44,654 bases of DNA, taken from Micromonospora inaquosa. GTDB taxonomy: Bacteria > Actinomycetota > Actinomycetes > Mycobacteriales > Micromonosporaceae. The notes under the pieces were generated by a model. The model saw nothing but the letters and a program-made list of their open reading frames with translations, did not search any database and was not told the origin of the DNA. Every line of letters starts with the position of its first letter. The stretch's first letter is position 1. Position numbers and translations under genes: made by a program. This document shows, one piece after another, positions 1 through 7,177 of the stretch. The DNA lies in assembly GCF_003857055.1 (NCBI RefSeq), contig NZ_QGSZ01000374.1, positions 1 to 44,654 of the forward strand, written 5' to 3'.

Positions 1-57
1 CCGCTGAGCTGGAACCTGATCTGACCCCAACCCCACCCCGCCCTCGCGATCTCGCAG

Positions 58-1269
58 TTACCGTCGCGGCTGAAGGCGCGAAAGCGGCGATTCGGCGTCC
101 GGAAGCGCAAGATCGCGGGGCGGGAGGATCGCGGGGGCGAAGCCGACGCTGACCACCAGGTCGGCTACCCGGAGGGTCCGCCAGACCGCCGACCCGTCGG
201 CTGGCGTACCCAGACCGTGGCGCCGCCACCAGGCCGCCACCGGCACGTCGACCAGCTTGCAGCAGCACTCCGCCCGGTGGACCCGGTCGATCTCCACGGG
301 GGCCAGCCCGCCGGCCGGCCGGATCGAACGGACGTTGTCCGCGGTCACCGGGTCGCCGGCCCGGACGTCCTCGACCACGAAGAGCGACCGGCGGAACCGC
401 AGCCCCTCCCGCTCGGCGGGGGTGGGGCCGATCGCGGTCCCGCCCAGCGCCGCGTACGCCCGGCCTGACTCGGCGACCAGAGCCGTGAGCTCCGCCGGGT
501 TCAGGGAAAAGTCCGAGTCGACGCCGCCGTCGGCCCGGTCCAGCGTCACGTGCTTCTCGATGAAGCAGGCGCCAAGCGCCACCGAGGCCACCGCCACCCC
601 GATGCCGGGCGTGTGGTCGGAGAGCCCGACCGGCACGTCGAACGCACCGGCCAGCACCGGCAACCGGCGCAGGTTGCTGTCGGCCGGTGGCGCCGGGTAG
701 GACGCCGTGCAGGCCAGCAGGACGATGCCCGCCGCGCCACCGGACCGGGCGGTGCGCACCGCGGCGTCGATCTCGGCGACCGTCGCCATTCCGGTGGAGA
801 TCACCATGGGCTTGCCGGTGCTGGCGACCAGTCGGATCAGCGGCAGGTCGACCAGCTCCGACGAGGCGATCTTGTACGCGGGCGCGTCCAGGGACTCCAG
901 CAGCTGCACGGCTGTCGCGTCGAACGGCGACGAGAAGACGGTCAGGCCACGCTCGCGGGCCCGCTCGAAGATCGGGGCGTGCCACTCGTACGGGGTGTGC
1001 GCGCGCTCGTAGAGGCGGTACAGGTTCTCCCCGCCCCACAGCTCGTGCCCACTGGAGATCCGGAACGCCGGGGTGTCGACGTCGATGGTGATCGTGTCCG
1101 GTCGGTACGTCTGGAGCTTCAACGCGTGCGCCCCGCTGTCGGCCACCGCGTCGACGATGGCCAGCGCCCGGTTGAGATCACCATTGTGGTTGCCGGACAT
1201 CTCGGCGACCACGAACGGTCGCTCCCCGGCACCGACCGCGTGCCGTCCGATCTTGATTGTCGCCGTCAT
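58..1269 (-). CDS. NeuB/PseI-family nonulosonic acid synthase
   Basis: A 403-residue enzyme of the sialic/pseudaminic acid synthase family, which condenses phosphoenolpyruvate with a six-carbon sugar in the cytoplasm to make a nine-carbon acid. The TIM barrel fills about residues 15-270: EMSGNHNG (23-30), KLQTY (51-55), FSSPFDATA (112-120), YKIAS (132-136), and metal-binding His in LSDHT (219) and IEKH (240). The segment LWGGENLYRLYERAHTPYEWH (78-97) is closer to PseI than to bacterial NeuB or to legionaminic synthases. A SAF-like domain starts well (RRSLFVVEDVRAGD, RSIRPAGGLAP) but after residue 330 the sequence leaves the family and runs about 70 residues with a Cys triplet (ECCCK). It lies 133 bases downstream of the family 2 glycosyltransferase on the same strand, so the two are probably co-transcribed. 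No other pseudaminic or sialic acid genes occur here; the true product (Kdn, Pse or another) cannot be read from sequence alone. Confidence 0.88.
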   Translation of the reverse strand: MTATIKIGRHAVGAGERPFVVAEMSGNHNGDLNRALAIVDAVADSGAHALKLQTYRPDTITIDVDTPAFRISSGHELWGGENLYRLYERAHTPYEWHAPIFERARERGLTVFSSPFDATAVQLLESLDAPAYKIASSELVDLPLIRLVASTGKPMVISTGMATVAEIDAAVRTARSGGAAGIVLLACTASYPAPPADSNLRRLPVLAGAFDVPVGLSDHTPGIGVAVASVALGACFIEKHVTLDRADGGVDSDFSLNPAELTALVAESGRAYAALGGTAIGPTPAEREGLRFRRSLFVVEDVRAGDPVTADNVRSIRPAGGLAPVEIDRVHRAECCCKLVDVPVAAWWRRHGLGTPADGSAVWRTLRVADLVVSVGFAPAILPPRDLALPDAESPLSRLQPRR

Positions 1270-1402
1270 TCCGACCTCTGCTCAGGTACGCCCGCACCGG
1301 GGTGCGGTGGTGCTGTCGTCGTCCACCCGGCGGGCGGACGACCTGGAAAATCAGGACACCGGGAGTCGCCCCGACGCCCGGTGTGCTGTGCGGTGGGGTC
1401 GA

Positions 1403-2575
1403 TCACGGCAGCCAACCAGCGGCCAGCGCGTCACGCCGTTCCGGGGCGAGCCCACCGTCGCGCGTCGGCGTGGCGTCCGCCCGGCGGCTCGGGTCATCGT
1501 CGACGGCGGGCGAACCGCTGTCGGTGCCGCCCACCGGGCCGGGCCGGCGCAGCCGACCAGTGACCCGGTGGGCCCGGCGCAGCGCCGAGTACGCCAACCA
1601 GTCACCCCGCCCGACGAGGCGGTGCTTGAGCCCGGTCGCGCCCGGGGGCACCGGGTAGCCGCCGGTGGGCAGGTATCGGCGGTAGTGCGCGGCGGCCCGG
1701 TGGAAGAAGTCGCGCCGCAGGTGCGGGTGCAGCCGGCCGTCGTTGCCCACCACCACCAGGTAGTGGCTGATCATCAGCTCGAACAGTTCGGCCCGCAACC
1801 GCTCGTCCGGGTGCTTGCGGGCGACCCAGTCCATCAGACGCTCGTACTGGGCGAAGGCGTCGAAGTGCCGGCCGCTGCGGGTGGAGGTGATCGCGCCCTG
1901 ACGGCCCTGGCGGTACAGGTAGCAGACCCGGTCCAGCACGGAGATCTTCTCGGCTCCGATGAGCAGGGGGTGGCTGAACGGGATGTCCTCGTACCAGCCG
2001 GGGAAGAAACGCAGCTCCAGCTCGTCCATGAAGTCCCGGCGGACCACCTTGTTCCAGGCGGTGTGCTGCACCCGCAGCAGCCGCGGCTGGTCGGCCAGCC
2101 GGGTGACGCCGGTGATCCCGCGCAGCAGCGGGCTGCTCGCGTCGACCTCCCGTCGACCGTCCTCGTGCACCCGCAGATGGTCGAGCATCAGCACGTCGGG
2201 TTGGTGCTGGCGCAGCCGGTCCAGCACCGCCGCGATCGTGCCCGGCGGCAACCAGTCGTCACTGTCGACGAACCAGACGTACCGGCCGGTGGCCACGTCG
2301 AGCCCGGCGTTGCGGGCCAGCCCCAGACCCACGTTGCTGCTCAGGTGCACGACGCGGACGCCGTCGCGGCCGACCGCGTACGCGCGGAGCATGTCGCCGC
2401 AGCCGTCCGGGGAGGCGTCATCGACGGCGATCAGCTCGACCGCGTCCGACTCGCCCGCCGGGATGTCGGCCCGGATGGACTCGAGGCACTGGTACAGGTA
2501 CGCCTCGACGCCGTAGACGGGCACGACGATGCTCAGCAGCGGTGCGTGCGTCGGCTCATTGACCACGTCCGCCAC
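1403..2575 (-). CDS. Family 2 glycosyltransferase
   Basis: A 390-residue cytoplasmic glycosyltransferase with a GT-A fold. The N-terminal GT2 domain begins at LLSIVVPVYG (13-22), with VDDASPD (51-57) for nucleotide binding, NVGLGLARNAGLD (81-93) and the metal-binding DSDD (104-107). The mid-section has the typical acceptor-side WNKV and YEDIPF motifs. Residues about 340-390 are a Pro/Arg/Asp-rich tail with no fold evident. It uses an activated sugar to extend a surface glycan; donor and acceptor are not readable. It is the first gene of a minus-strand unit with the nonulosonic acid synthase, and a GCGTTAACC element shared with other polymer genes lies about 75 bases upstream of the start. Confidence 0.9.
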   Translation of the reverse strand: MADVVNEPTHAPLLSIVVPVYGVEAYLYQCLESIRADIPAGESDAVELIAVDDASPDGCGDMLRAYAVGRDGVRVVHLSSNVGLGLARNAGLDVATGRYVWFVDSDDWLPPGTIAAVLDRLRQHQPDVLMLDHLRVHEDGRREVDASSPLLRGITGVTRLADQPRLLRVQHTAWNKVVRRDFMDELELRFFPGWYEDIPFSHPLLIGAEKISVLDRVCYLYRQGRQGAITSTRSGRHFDAFAQYERLMDWVARKHPDERLRAELFELMISHYLVVVGNDGRLHPHLRRDFFHRAAAHYRRYLPTGGYPVPPGATGLKHRLVGRGDWLAYSALRRAHRVTGRLRRPGPVGGTDSGSPAVDDDPSRRADATPTRDGGLAPERRDALAAGWLP

Positions 2576-2650
2576 CTTCGACGACCCGGGTGGCCGGCCC
2601 CGGAACCTGACGTTGCCGCCGATGGTGGAATCTCTGAACTCCGGTGCAGC

Positions 2651-2663
2651 GGAAGGTTAACGC
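2651..2663 (-). promoter_or_regulatory. GCGTTAACC element upstream of the GT2 gene
   Basis: On the minus strand this reads GCGTTAACCTTCC. The core TAACCT (2659 down to 2654) fits the actinobacterial -10 pattern TANNNT and would give a leader of about 70 bases. Closely related elements lie upstream of the CDP-ribitol fusion gene (11261-11276) and the second TagF-like gene (16217-16226). No good -35 box is visible. Confidence 0.4.
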
Positions 2664-2748
2664 CGGACGGCGGGCGATCGCGCGGCCCGGGGAACGGGGG
2701 CTCATGGGGTCGGGTGGGACGCGTCCGGTTCACCCGGGAGTGACCCGG

Positions 2749-2754
2749 TAGGGT
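2749..2754 (+). promoter_or_regulatory. Possible -10 box (TAGGGT) for the acyltransferase
   Basis: TAGGGT matches the actinobacterial -10 pattern TANNNT and would start transcription near 2761, about 70 bases before the leader ORF. The upstream sequence has no convincing -35 element, so this is a weak call. Confidence 0.3.
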
Positions 2755-2831
2755 GCCTCGGTGCGGCCCTGCCGGGTCGTCGCGGGCGTCGCCGTCGCGC
2801 CGTCCGACGCCGCGCCGAGGAGGATACGACA

Positions 2832-2870
2832 GTGCTGGTGAGCCTGCCGAGCGTCGGGATCCCGGCATGA
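2832..2870 (+). CDS. 12-codon leader ORF coupled to the acyltransferase
   Basis: A GTG at 2832 sits eight bases after a near-perfect Shine-Dalgarno GAGGAGG (2817-2823). It opens a 12-residue ORF (MLVSLPSVGIPA) ending in TGA at 2868-2870. That stop overlaps the ATG of the acyltransferase at 2867 as ATGA. The acyltransferase start itself has only a weak ribosome site, so its translation probably depends on ribosomes finishing this short ORF. The ribosome site and overlap are visible; the coupling role is an inference. It is too short to recognise any peptide function. Confidence 0.5.
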   Translation: MLVSLPSVGIPA

Positions 2871-4102
2871 CAAGCACCGCGGCGTCGGCCGCCCGGCCGG
2901 AGTCCGCCCCGCCCCGGCTGCCGTCGTTGACCGGGCTGCGTTGGATCGCCGCCCTGCTGGTCTTCGGCTTTCACGCGGGCACCATGGGGATCATCGCCGA
3001 GCCGGACTACAAGGCAGTGGTCGACGCGCTGTTCACCCTGGGCCTGTCCGGGGTGCAGTTCTTCTTCATCCTCAGTGGTTTCGTGCTGGTCTGGTCGGCC
3101 CGCGCGGGCGACTCCCGGCGTACCTTCTGGCGGCGGCGGATCGCCAAGATCTACCCGAATCACCTGGTGCTGTGGGCGGCGACGCTGGTGGTCGCCGCGT
3201 GGTTCGCCGACCCGGTCCTGCCGGCGGCCGCGCTGGAGAACCTGCTGCTGCTACAGGCGTGGGACGCCCGGCCAGGCTGGTTCTACAGCATCAACACCGT
3301 CAGCTGGTCGCTCTCCTGCGAGTTCTTCTTCTACCTCTGTCTGCCGTTCGCGTTGCCGCTGTTGCGCCGGGCCCGCCCGAAGCTGCTCTGGGCGTTGATC
3401 GTCGTGCTGCCGCTGCTGATCCTCGCGCTCTGGCCGGCGCAGGAGTTGGTGCCGGAGGTGAGTCGGTGGTGGTTCACCCAGATCTTCCCGCCGGTACGGT
3501 CGCTGGAGTTCTGGTTGGGCGCGGTGGCTGCCGAGTTGATGCGCCGTGGGCTCTGGCGCGGTCCCGGTCTCACCGTGGCCAGCGGGATCTTCCTGGTCAC
3601 CTGGGTGGCGGCCGCGCAGTGGATCCGCGCCGAGCTGTGGACCACGCTGCTCGCGGTCGTGTACCTGCTGGTGATCACTGCCGCCGCGGACGCGGACGTG
3701 CGGGGTCGACGCTCGCCGTGGCGGTCCCGGCCGTTGGTCTGGCTCGGTGAGGTCTCGTTCGCCTTCTACCTGGTGCACGTGCTGGTGATGACGAGCGTGC
3801 TGCGCTGGAGCGGGGACTGGGGGACCGGCTTCGCGGGCTGGCGTGGCCCGGCCGTGGTGCTCGGCTTCCTGGTGGTGAACCTGATCCTCGCCGGGCTGCT
3901 GCACCGCTTCGTCGAGACCCCGATGATGCGCCGGCTCGCGCCGCGCCGTCCGGCCCGTCCGGCGCCGGTCCCCCGGCAACGCGCGGCCGGCACGCAGGCC
4001 GCCGGTAACGACGAGGCACGAGACCCGAAGGGCGGGGCCGGCGGGGCTGCCGACGAGATCGACCCGGCCGACAATCGATCAACGTACGTCGACCTGCGCT
4101 GA
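2867..4102 (+). CDS. OafA/YrhL-type membrane acyltransferase (acyltransferase 3)
   Basis: A 411-residue polytopic membrane protein of the acyltransferase 3 family, which moves acetyl or other acyl groups onto extracytoplasmic sugars. Family features are LTGLRWIAALLVFGFH near residues 21-36 with the likely catalytic His36, SGVQFFFILSGFVL (61-74), and the basic RRRIAKIYPNHL (89-100). About ten hydrophobic helices follow, ending in HRFVETPMMRR. The last ~60 residues are a Pro/Arg/Ala-rich cytoplasmic tail. The ATG at 2867 is chosen over an in-frame GTG at 2753, because the extra 38 residues do not look like protein of this family and because the ATG overlaps the leader ORF stop. It is divergent from the GT2/synthase pair and probably decorates the polymer made by this locus. 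Confidence 0.88.
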   Translation: MTSTAASAARPESAPPRLPSLTGLRWIAALLVFGFHAGTMGIIAEPDYKAVVDALFTLGLSGVQFFFILSGFVLVWSARAGDSRRTFWRRRIAKIYPNHLVLWAATLVVAAWFADPVLPAAALENLLLLQAWDARPGWFYSINTVSWSLSCEFFFYLCLPFALPLLRRARPKLLWALIVVLPLLILALWPAQELVPEVSRWWFTQIFPPVRSLEFWLGAVAAELMRRGLWRGPGLTVASGIFLVTWVAAAQWIRAELWTTLLAVVYLLVITAAADADVRGRRSPWRSRPLVWLGEVSFAFYLVHVLVMTSVLRWSGDWGTGFAGWRGPAVVLGFLVVNLILAGLLHRFVETPMMRRLAPRRPARPAPVPRQRAAGTQAAGNDEARDPKGGAGGAADEIDPADNRSTYVDLR

Positions 4103-4182
4103 CAGCGTCCACCCTGGTCAACGGGGTCGGCGCGGCGCGATTCGACACGCCCGTGGTCGGTGCGCCCGGGGCGGTGCGACGG

Positions 4183-4188
4183 TAGCGT
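4183..4188 (+). promoter_or_regulatory. Candidate -10 box for a leaderless transcript
   Basis: TAGCGT lies six bases before the GTG at 4195, which is the spacing expected when transcription starts on the start codon itself. No Shine-Dalgarno sequence precedes that GTG, which supports a leaderless mRNA. Confidence 0.4.
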
Positions 4189-4194
4189 GGGCAC

Positions 4195-4635
4195 GTGCTC
4201 CCGGTCGCGTTCACCTGTCCGCTGTGGTGGGTGGCGCGCTGGGCGACGCGGGTGCTGACCAGCCTCGCCGTCGTCGCGGCCCTGGCGCTCGGCGCAGGTT
4301 CGGCCACGGCCGCCGCGTCGACGCCCAGCGCGGTGCCAACGTCGAGCGCGGTGCCAACGTCTAGCGCGGTGCCGGCCTCCGTCGCTGCCGGGTCGCTGGC
4401 GGCCTCCTGCCGGCACGTCGGCGCGCAGGGTGCGGCGAGCTCGGTGTCGGCGATCCCGCCGGACGCCGCCGAGGGGGCCGTTGCGGCCTGGTCGGTCGAC
4501 TCGCCTGTGGCGCTCCCCGGCGACCAGCGCACCATCGCGTCCGGTGTGCTTCCGATTCGCGCGGCCGGGTCTGACCGGCTGCCCGTCGTCGACCCGGCGA
4601 ACGGTCGGGCCTCCCGGGCCCCACCCCGGCGCTGA
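4195..4635 (+). CDS. Small secreted or membrane-anchored hypothetical protein
   Basis: A 146-residue protein I do not recognise. Residues about 1-40 look like a signal peptide: a short basic stretch (WWVARWATR), a hydrophobic core (VLTSLAVVAALALGAG) and an Ala-rich cleavage region (ATAAAS). After it comes a low-complexity Ser/Ala/Val/Pro segment built from a six-residue repeat (SAVPTS), encoded by an 18-bp tandem repeat. The rest is Ala/Ser/Pro-rich with a single Cys and no domain. The GTG start is placed by a TAGCGT -10 box at leaderless distance. The signal peptide is the main reason to believe it is real; codon bias fits the neighbours. Confidence 0.55.
   Translation: MLPVAFTCPLWWVARWATRVLTSLAVVAALALGAGSATAAASTPSAVPTSSAVPTSSAVPASVAAGSLAASCRHVGAQGAASSVSAIPPDAAEGAVAAWSVDSPVALPGDQRTIASGVLPIRAAGSDRLPVVDPANGRASRAPPRR
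4327..4374 (+). repeat. 18-bp tandem repeat inside the secreted protein gene
   Basis: Units start at 4327, 4345 and 4363. The first two are identical except for the last base (AGCGCGGTGCCAACGTC plus G or T); the third keeps AGCGCGGTGCC. It encodes SAVPTS repeats and could vary in copy number between strains. Confidence 0.75.
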
Positions 4636-4766
4636 GCCACCGGGACGACAGTCCCGTCGTCGCGCCCTGTCGATCCACCCGCTTCCCAACCCGCCGACCG
4701 GTGGCCCCCGTGGCCCGCTGGCCGGTGCGGCCCCCGTCGCACTGCTCTCTCCCCGAGGTGCCGACC

Positions 4767-5537
4767 ATGGAGACCGTCGTCTTCTACCAGTTCGTGACCG
4801 AGGTGCCACAGGCCGCCGCCATCTGGTCGACGCTGTTCCTGCTGACCCTGGGTCTGCTCACCGTGCTGGCCACCCGCTCCGAACGGGACCAGCCCACTGA
4901 CGACCCACCCCCGGCCCCGCCCACCGCCCGGGAGGTGGCCGCCGCCGAGGCTGTCGACCTGCGCCGCTACGCCGAGGAGGTGGCCGTCGCCGCAACCGGT
5001 GCGGCGACGACCGCCAAACGGCGCCGCGCCGCCTGGCTGACCGCTCAGGAGCAGATGGAGCGGGCCTTCATCGAGTACGACGAGGCGGACAACGCCGCGC
5101 GTCGCTTCGCGGGCGCGGGGGCGCTGCCCACCCCGCGTACTCCGCAGACTCCCGCCGAGTACGCGGCCCGGGAGCGCTACCTGCACCGGGCGGCGATGGC
5201 GGCGTACTGGAGGGGTGACCTGACCATGGCGCAGCTCGGTGACGTGTTCGGGCACCGGCACGGCTGGGATCCCCGACGACACCCGGTCGAGCAGGAGGTG
5301 CTGATCAGCCGGGTGATCCGGGATGCGCGGCTGGCCGACTACCAGGTGGCCGCCGGCCGTGAGCGGGCCGCCTGGCGCGACGCGGAGTTGGCCGCCGAGT
5401 CGGCTCGTACCCTGGCCGAGGAGGCGTACGCGGCGGCGGTCCGGCTGCGTCCGGCCCCGGTGCCCGCCCGCCGGACGGTGGCGGGGGCGTTGCGTCCCGC
5501 CGTCGTGGCACGGTGGCGCCCGGCCCGGGTGGGTTGA
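4767..5537 (+). CDS. Hypothetical single-span membrane protein with coiled-coil region
   Basis: A 256-residue protein of unknown function. One hydrophobic segment near residues 13-34 (AAAIWSTLFLLTLGLLTVLA) would anchor it with the rest in the cytoplasm. Residues about 50-120 are Ala/Glu/Arg-rich and helical (REVAAAEAVDLRRYAEEVAVAA, shown in part), consistent with a coiled coil. A second Ala/Glu helix lies near 195-230, before a basic Arg/Pro tail. The segment YWRGDLTMAQLGDVFGHRHGW looks structured, but I cannot assign it. The ATG at 4767 is preferred to an upstream in-frame start at 4701 because of GAGGTG about eight bases before it and because the hydrophobic segment then sits at the N-terminus. 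Confidence 0.65.
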   Translation: METVVFYQFVTEVPQAAAIWSTLFLLTLGLLTVLATRSERDQPTDDPPPAPPTAREVAAAEAVDLRRYAEEVAVAATGAATTAKRRRAAWLTAQEQMERAFIEYDEADNAARRFAGAGALPTPRTPQTPAEYAARERYLHRAAMAAYWRGDLTMAQLGDVFGHRHGWDPRRHPVEQEVLISRVIRDARLADYQVAAGRERAAWRDAELAAESARTLAEEAYAAAVRLRPAPVPARRTVAGALRPAVVARWRPARVG

Positions 5538-5776
5538 GCCCGATCTGTTATGTGAGGCGGGTCACGCAATTGTGAAATCGGACGTCTGGCGCGATCGGCG
5601 CCATTGCTCCCACGATTATGGCTGCGTTCTTCGCCGGCTGTCCGGTTGTCGCCCGCGGGCGCGGTCGTAACCGGTTGTCCCATCGAGTCACATCATCGGC
5701 AATACGCGCAGAAATTGCTGCGATAATTGAGGTTTACGCAGGTGAACCTTGCTTGGCAGCGTGCGTGGGCGACCAG
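5538..5776 (+). other. Gene-free region upstream of the riboswitch RNA
   Basis: No credible coding sequence is visible here. The stretch is noticeably more AT-rich than its surroundings. It contains a Crp-like palindrome (5551-5566) and the upstream half of a promoter (5753-5782). Short open frames in it lack codon bias and ribosome sites. Confidence 0.6.
5551..5566. promoter_or_regulatory. Crp/GlxR-like operator candidate
   Basis: TGTGAGGCGGGTCACG matches the Crp-family pattern TGTGA-N6-TCAC(A/G). In Streptomyces, muralytic enzyme genes with c-di-AMP riboswitches have been reported to be Crp-controlled as well, which makes the site plausible. It lies about 235 bases before the predicted transcription start, which is far for a classical activator site. 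Confidence 0.35.
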
Positions 5777-5782
5777 TACTGT
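5753..5782 (+). promoter_or_regulatory. Sigma-70-type promoter for the riboswitch transcript
   Basis: TTGGCA at 5753-5758 and TACTGT at 5777-5782 are separated by 18 bases, a good housekeeping-type arrangement for an actinobacterium. Transcription would begin near 5789, about 35-40 bases before the conserved riboswitch core. Confidence 0.55.
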
Positions 5783-5824
5783 CGTCCCGTCCGGTGCGGT
5801 AACCGATCGCAAGACGCGACGCCG

Positions 5825-5965
5825 CACCGACCCGCTTAATCGTGATCAACGAACCGGGGACCCATCAGTAAGTCCGGGGTGAATCCGCGAGCCACGGCCC
5901 GCGGTAGGGCGATCTTCCCGCCCGAATCCGTCAGCTAACCCGGTAGGCGGTGTCGGAAGGAGTCC
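5825..5965 (+). ncRNA. ydaO-yuaA-type cyclic di-AMP riboswitch
   Basis: The segment carries, in the right order, the conserved blocks of the ydaO/c-di-AMP riboswitch: CGCTTAATCG (from 5833), GAACCGGGGACCC (5851-5863), GGGTGAATCC (5877-5886), the CGAATCCGTCAGCTAACC block (5923-5940), GGTAGGCGG (5942-5950), and GGAAGGAG (5955-5962). In actinobacteria this class typically sits upstream of cell-wall hydrolase genes and usually turns expression off when c-di-AMP is high. Here it precedes a C39-like papain-fold protein with a long 5' leader. The motif match is by eye; a covariance-model search would settle the exact ends. Confidence 0.9.
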
Positions 5966-6209
5966 CATCCTCGTGCAGCACCTTTCCACCCCTCGGTTGT
6001 TCCCTCGCCTCCACGGCGCGGCGGTGCACCCGCTCAATCGTCGCGTGACGGTGAGCTGACCCCCAAGGTCATCGCCTTTCCCGCCCGGCCACGCCGGGCG
6101 TTCCCCTGAGCGGTTCACCATCCGCGGACCACGGTCCGCGCGCTGGCGCCTGCCCGGATACCGGTCCGGCCCCGGTGTGCCGCTCTCCCCCCGATCCGTG
6201 GAGGACCCC
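5966..6209 (+). promoter_or_regulatory. Long leader between riboswitch and C39-like gene
   Basis: About 245 bases separate the riboswitch core from the coding start. No gene is visible in it. It holds a near-perfect GC-rich palindrome at 6122-6139 (GCGGACC-AC-GGTCCGC plus one outer pair), which could be part of the expression platform or an attenuator. No run of T follows it. Confidence 0.45.
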
Positions 6210-7043
6210 GTGAAGCACACCCTGAAGCGTCAGCTCCGCCGCCTCGCCACCGAGCGCCCGTACCAGATCGTGGCCGCCTCCGCCGCAGCCCTCGCGATCG
6301 CCACCACCAGCGGCGCCCTGCTCACCACGGCCGACGACGCCCCGGCCGGCCAGCGCACCGCGACCACGGTCGCCGAGATGCGCAGCGACGTCGCCGCCTC
6401 CCGCGGTGAGGTTCGGGACGCGTCTCCCTCGGCCAGCTCCGCGCCGACCACGGCCGCCCCGGCCGCCAGCGCCGCGTCCCCCGCCGCCAAGGCCAAGAGC
6501 AACCCGGACCTGACCCGTAAGCCGACGCCGAAGCCGCCCGCGACGAAGGTGCTCGACTACGACTACGAGGCGCAGAACACCTATTACAACTGCGGTCCGG
6601 CGGCCACCCGGAACGCGCTCAGCGCCGCCGGCATCGACCGCACCCAGGAGGAGCTCGGCGCCGAGCTGGGCACCACCGAGATGGGCACCAACTCGGCCGA
6701 GGACACCACCCGGGTGCTCAACGCCGAGGTGAAGGGCTCCCCGTACCGGACCCGGATGTTCCCTGGGGCGCCCAGCCCGGCGCAGATGGACCGTCTCCAG
6801 GCCGACGTCGTGAAGGCCATCACCGACGGCCGGGGCGTGGTGGCCAACGTCGTCGGGGACGCCACCGACACCGACGGCGGCTGGCACTCCTACGGCGGTG
6901 GGCACTACATCGCCGTCGTGGGCTACAAGGACAACGGTCGCACCGTGCGGATCGCCGACTCGGCGAACCCGGCCGACCCGTCGTACTGGATCACCACCAT
7001 CGACCTGGCCAACTGGATCACCAGCCGGGGCTACTCCGCCTGA
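6210..7043 (+). CDS. Secreted C39-like papain-fold protein under riboswitch control
   Basis: A 277-residue exported protein with a C-terminal peptidase C39-like domain, the papain-type fold also found in bacteriocin-processing and cell-wall proteins. A basic N-terminus (KHTLKRQLRRLATERPYQ) and hydrophobic segment (18-40) act as signal peptide or anchor. Next is an Ala/Ser/Pro/Lys linker (about 70-112) suited to crossing the wall. The catalytic domain begins at VLDYDYEAQNTYYNCGPAA: Cys128 in YYNCGPAA, His232 in GGHYIAVVGY, Asp250 in RIADSANP. GTG at 6210 is chosen because GGAGG sits five bases before it; an in-frame GTG at 6177 has no ribosome site. The upstream c-di-AMP riboswitch suggests a role in wall metabolism or turgor response. 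The substrate is unknown, and the protein could be a peptidase, amidase or inactive binder. Confidence 0.85.
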   Translation: MKHTLKRQLRRLATERPYQIVAASAAALAIATTSGALLTTADDAPAGQRTATTVAEMRSDVAASRGEVRDASPSASSAPTTAAPAASAASPAAKAKSNPDLTRKPTPKPPATKVLDYDYEAQNTYYNCGPAATRNALSAAGIDRTQEELGAELGTTEMGTNSAEDTTRVLNAEVKGSPYRTRMFPGAPSPAQMDRLQADVVKAITDGRGVVANVVGDATDTDGGWHSYGGGHYIAVVGYKDNGRTVRIADSANPADPSYWITTIDLANWITSRGYSA

Positions 7044-7060
7044 CCCGGGCACGCTGACCG

Positions 7061-7099
7061 CCGCGGGCGCCGTCCTCCACAAGGGGCCGGCGCCCGCGG
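7061..7099 (+). terminator. Hairpin terminator after the C39-like gene
   Basis: A perfect 12-bp GC stem (CCGCGGGCGCCG at 7061-7072 with its complement at 7088-7099) closes a 15-base loop, 18 bases after the stop codon. No U-run follows, as is common in high-GC actinobacteria. Confidence 0.75.
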
Positions 7100-7177
7100 C
7101 GTCTCTACGCGGCGGCCGGGTGTACGCGGTCATCGACGACTCTCGTACCGGGCCGCGAACCGTGGGAGACTGCGGCC

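Noticed and set aside
58..290. Single frameshift explaining the odd C-terminus of the NeuB/PseI-like protein
   Set aside because: I read the other two minus-strand frames after residue 330 and saw no SAF-domain continuation, so I kept the annotated frame and reported the tail as unusual.
5618..5839. Open frame in the region before the riboswitch
   Set aside because: It crosses the promoter and enters the riboswitch region, with no ribosome site or codon bias.
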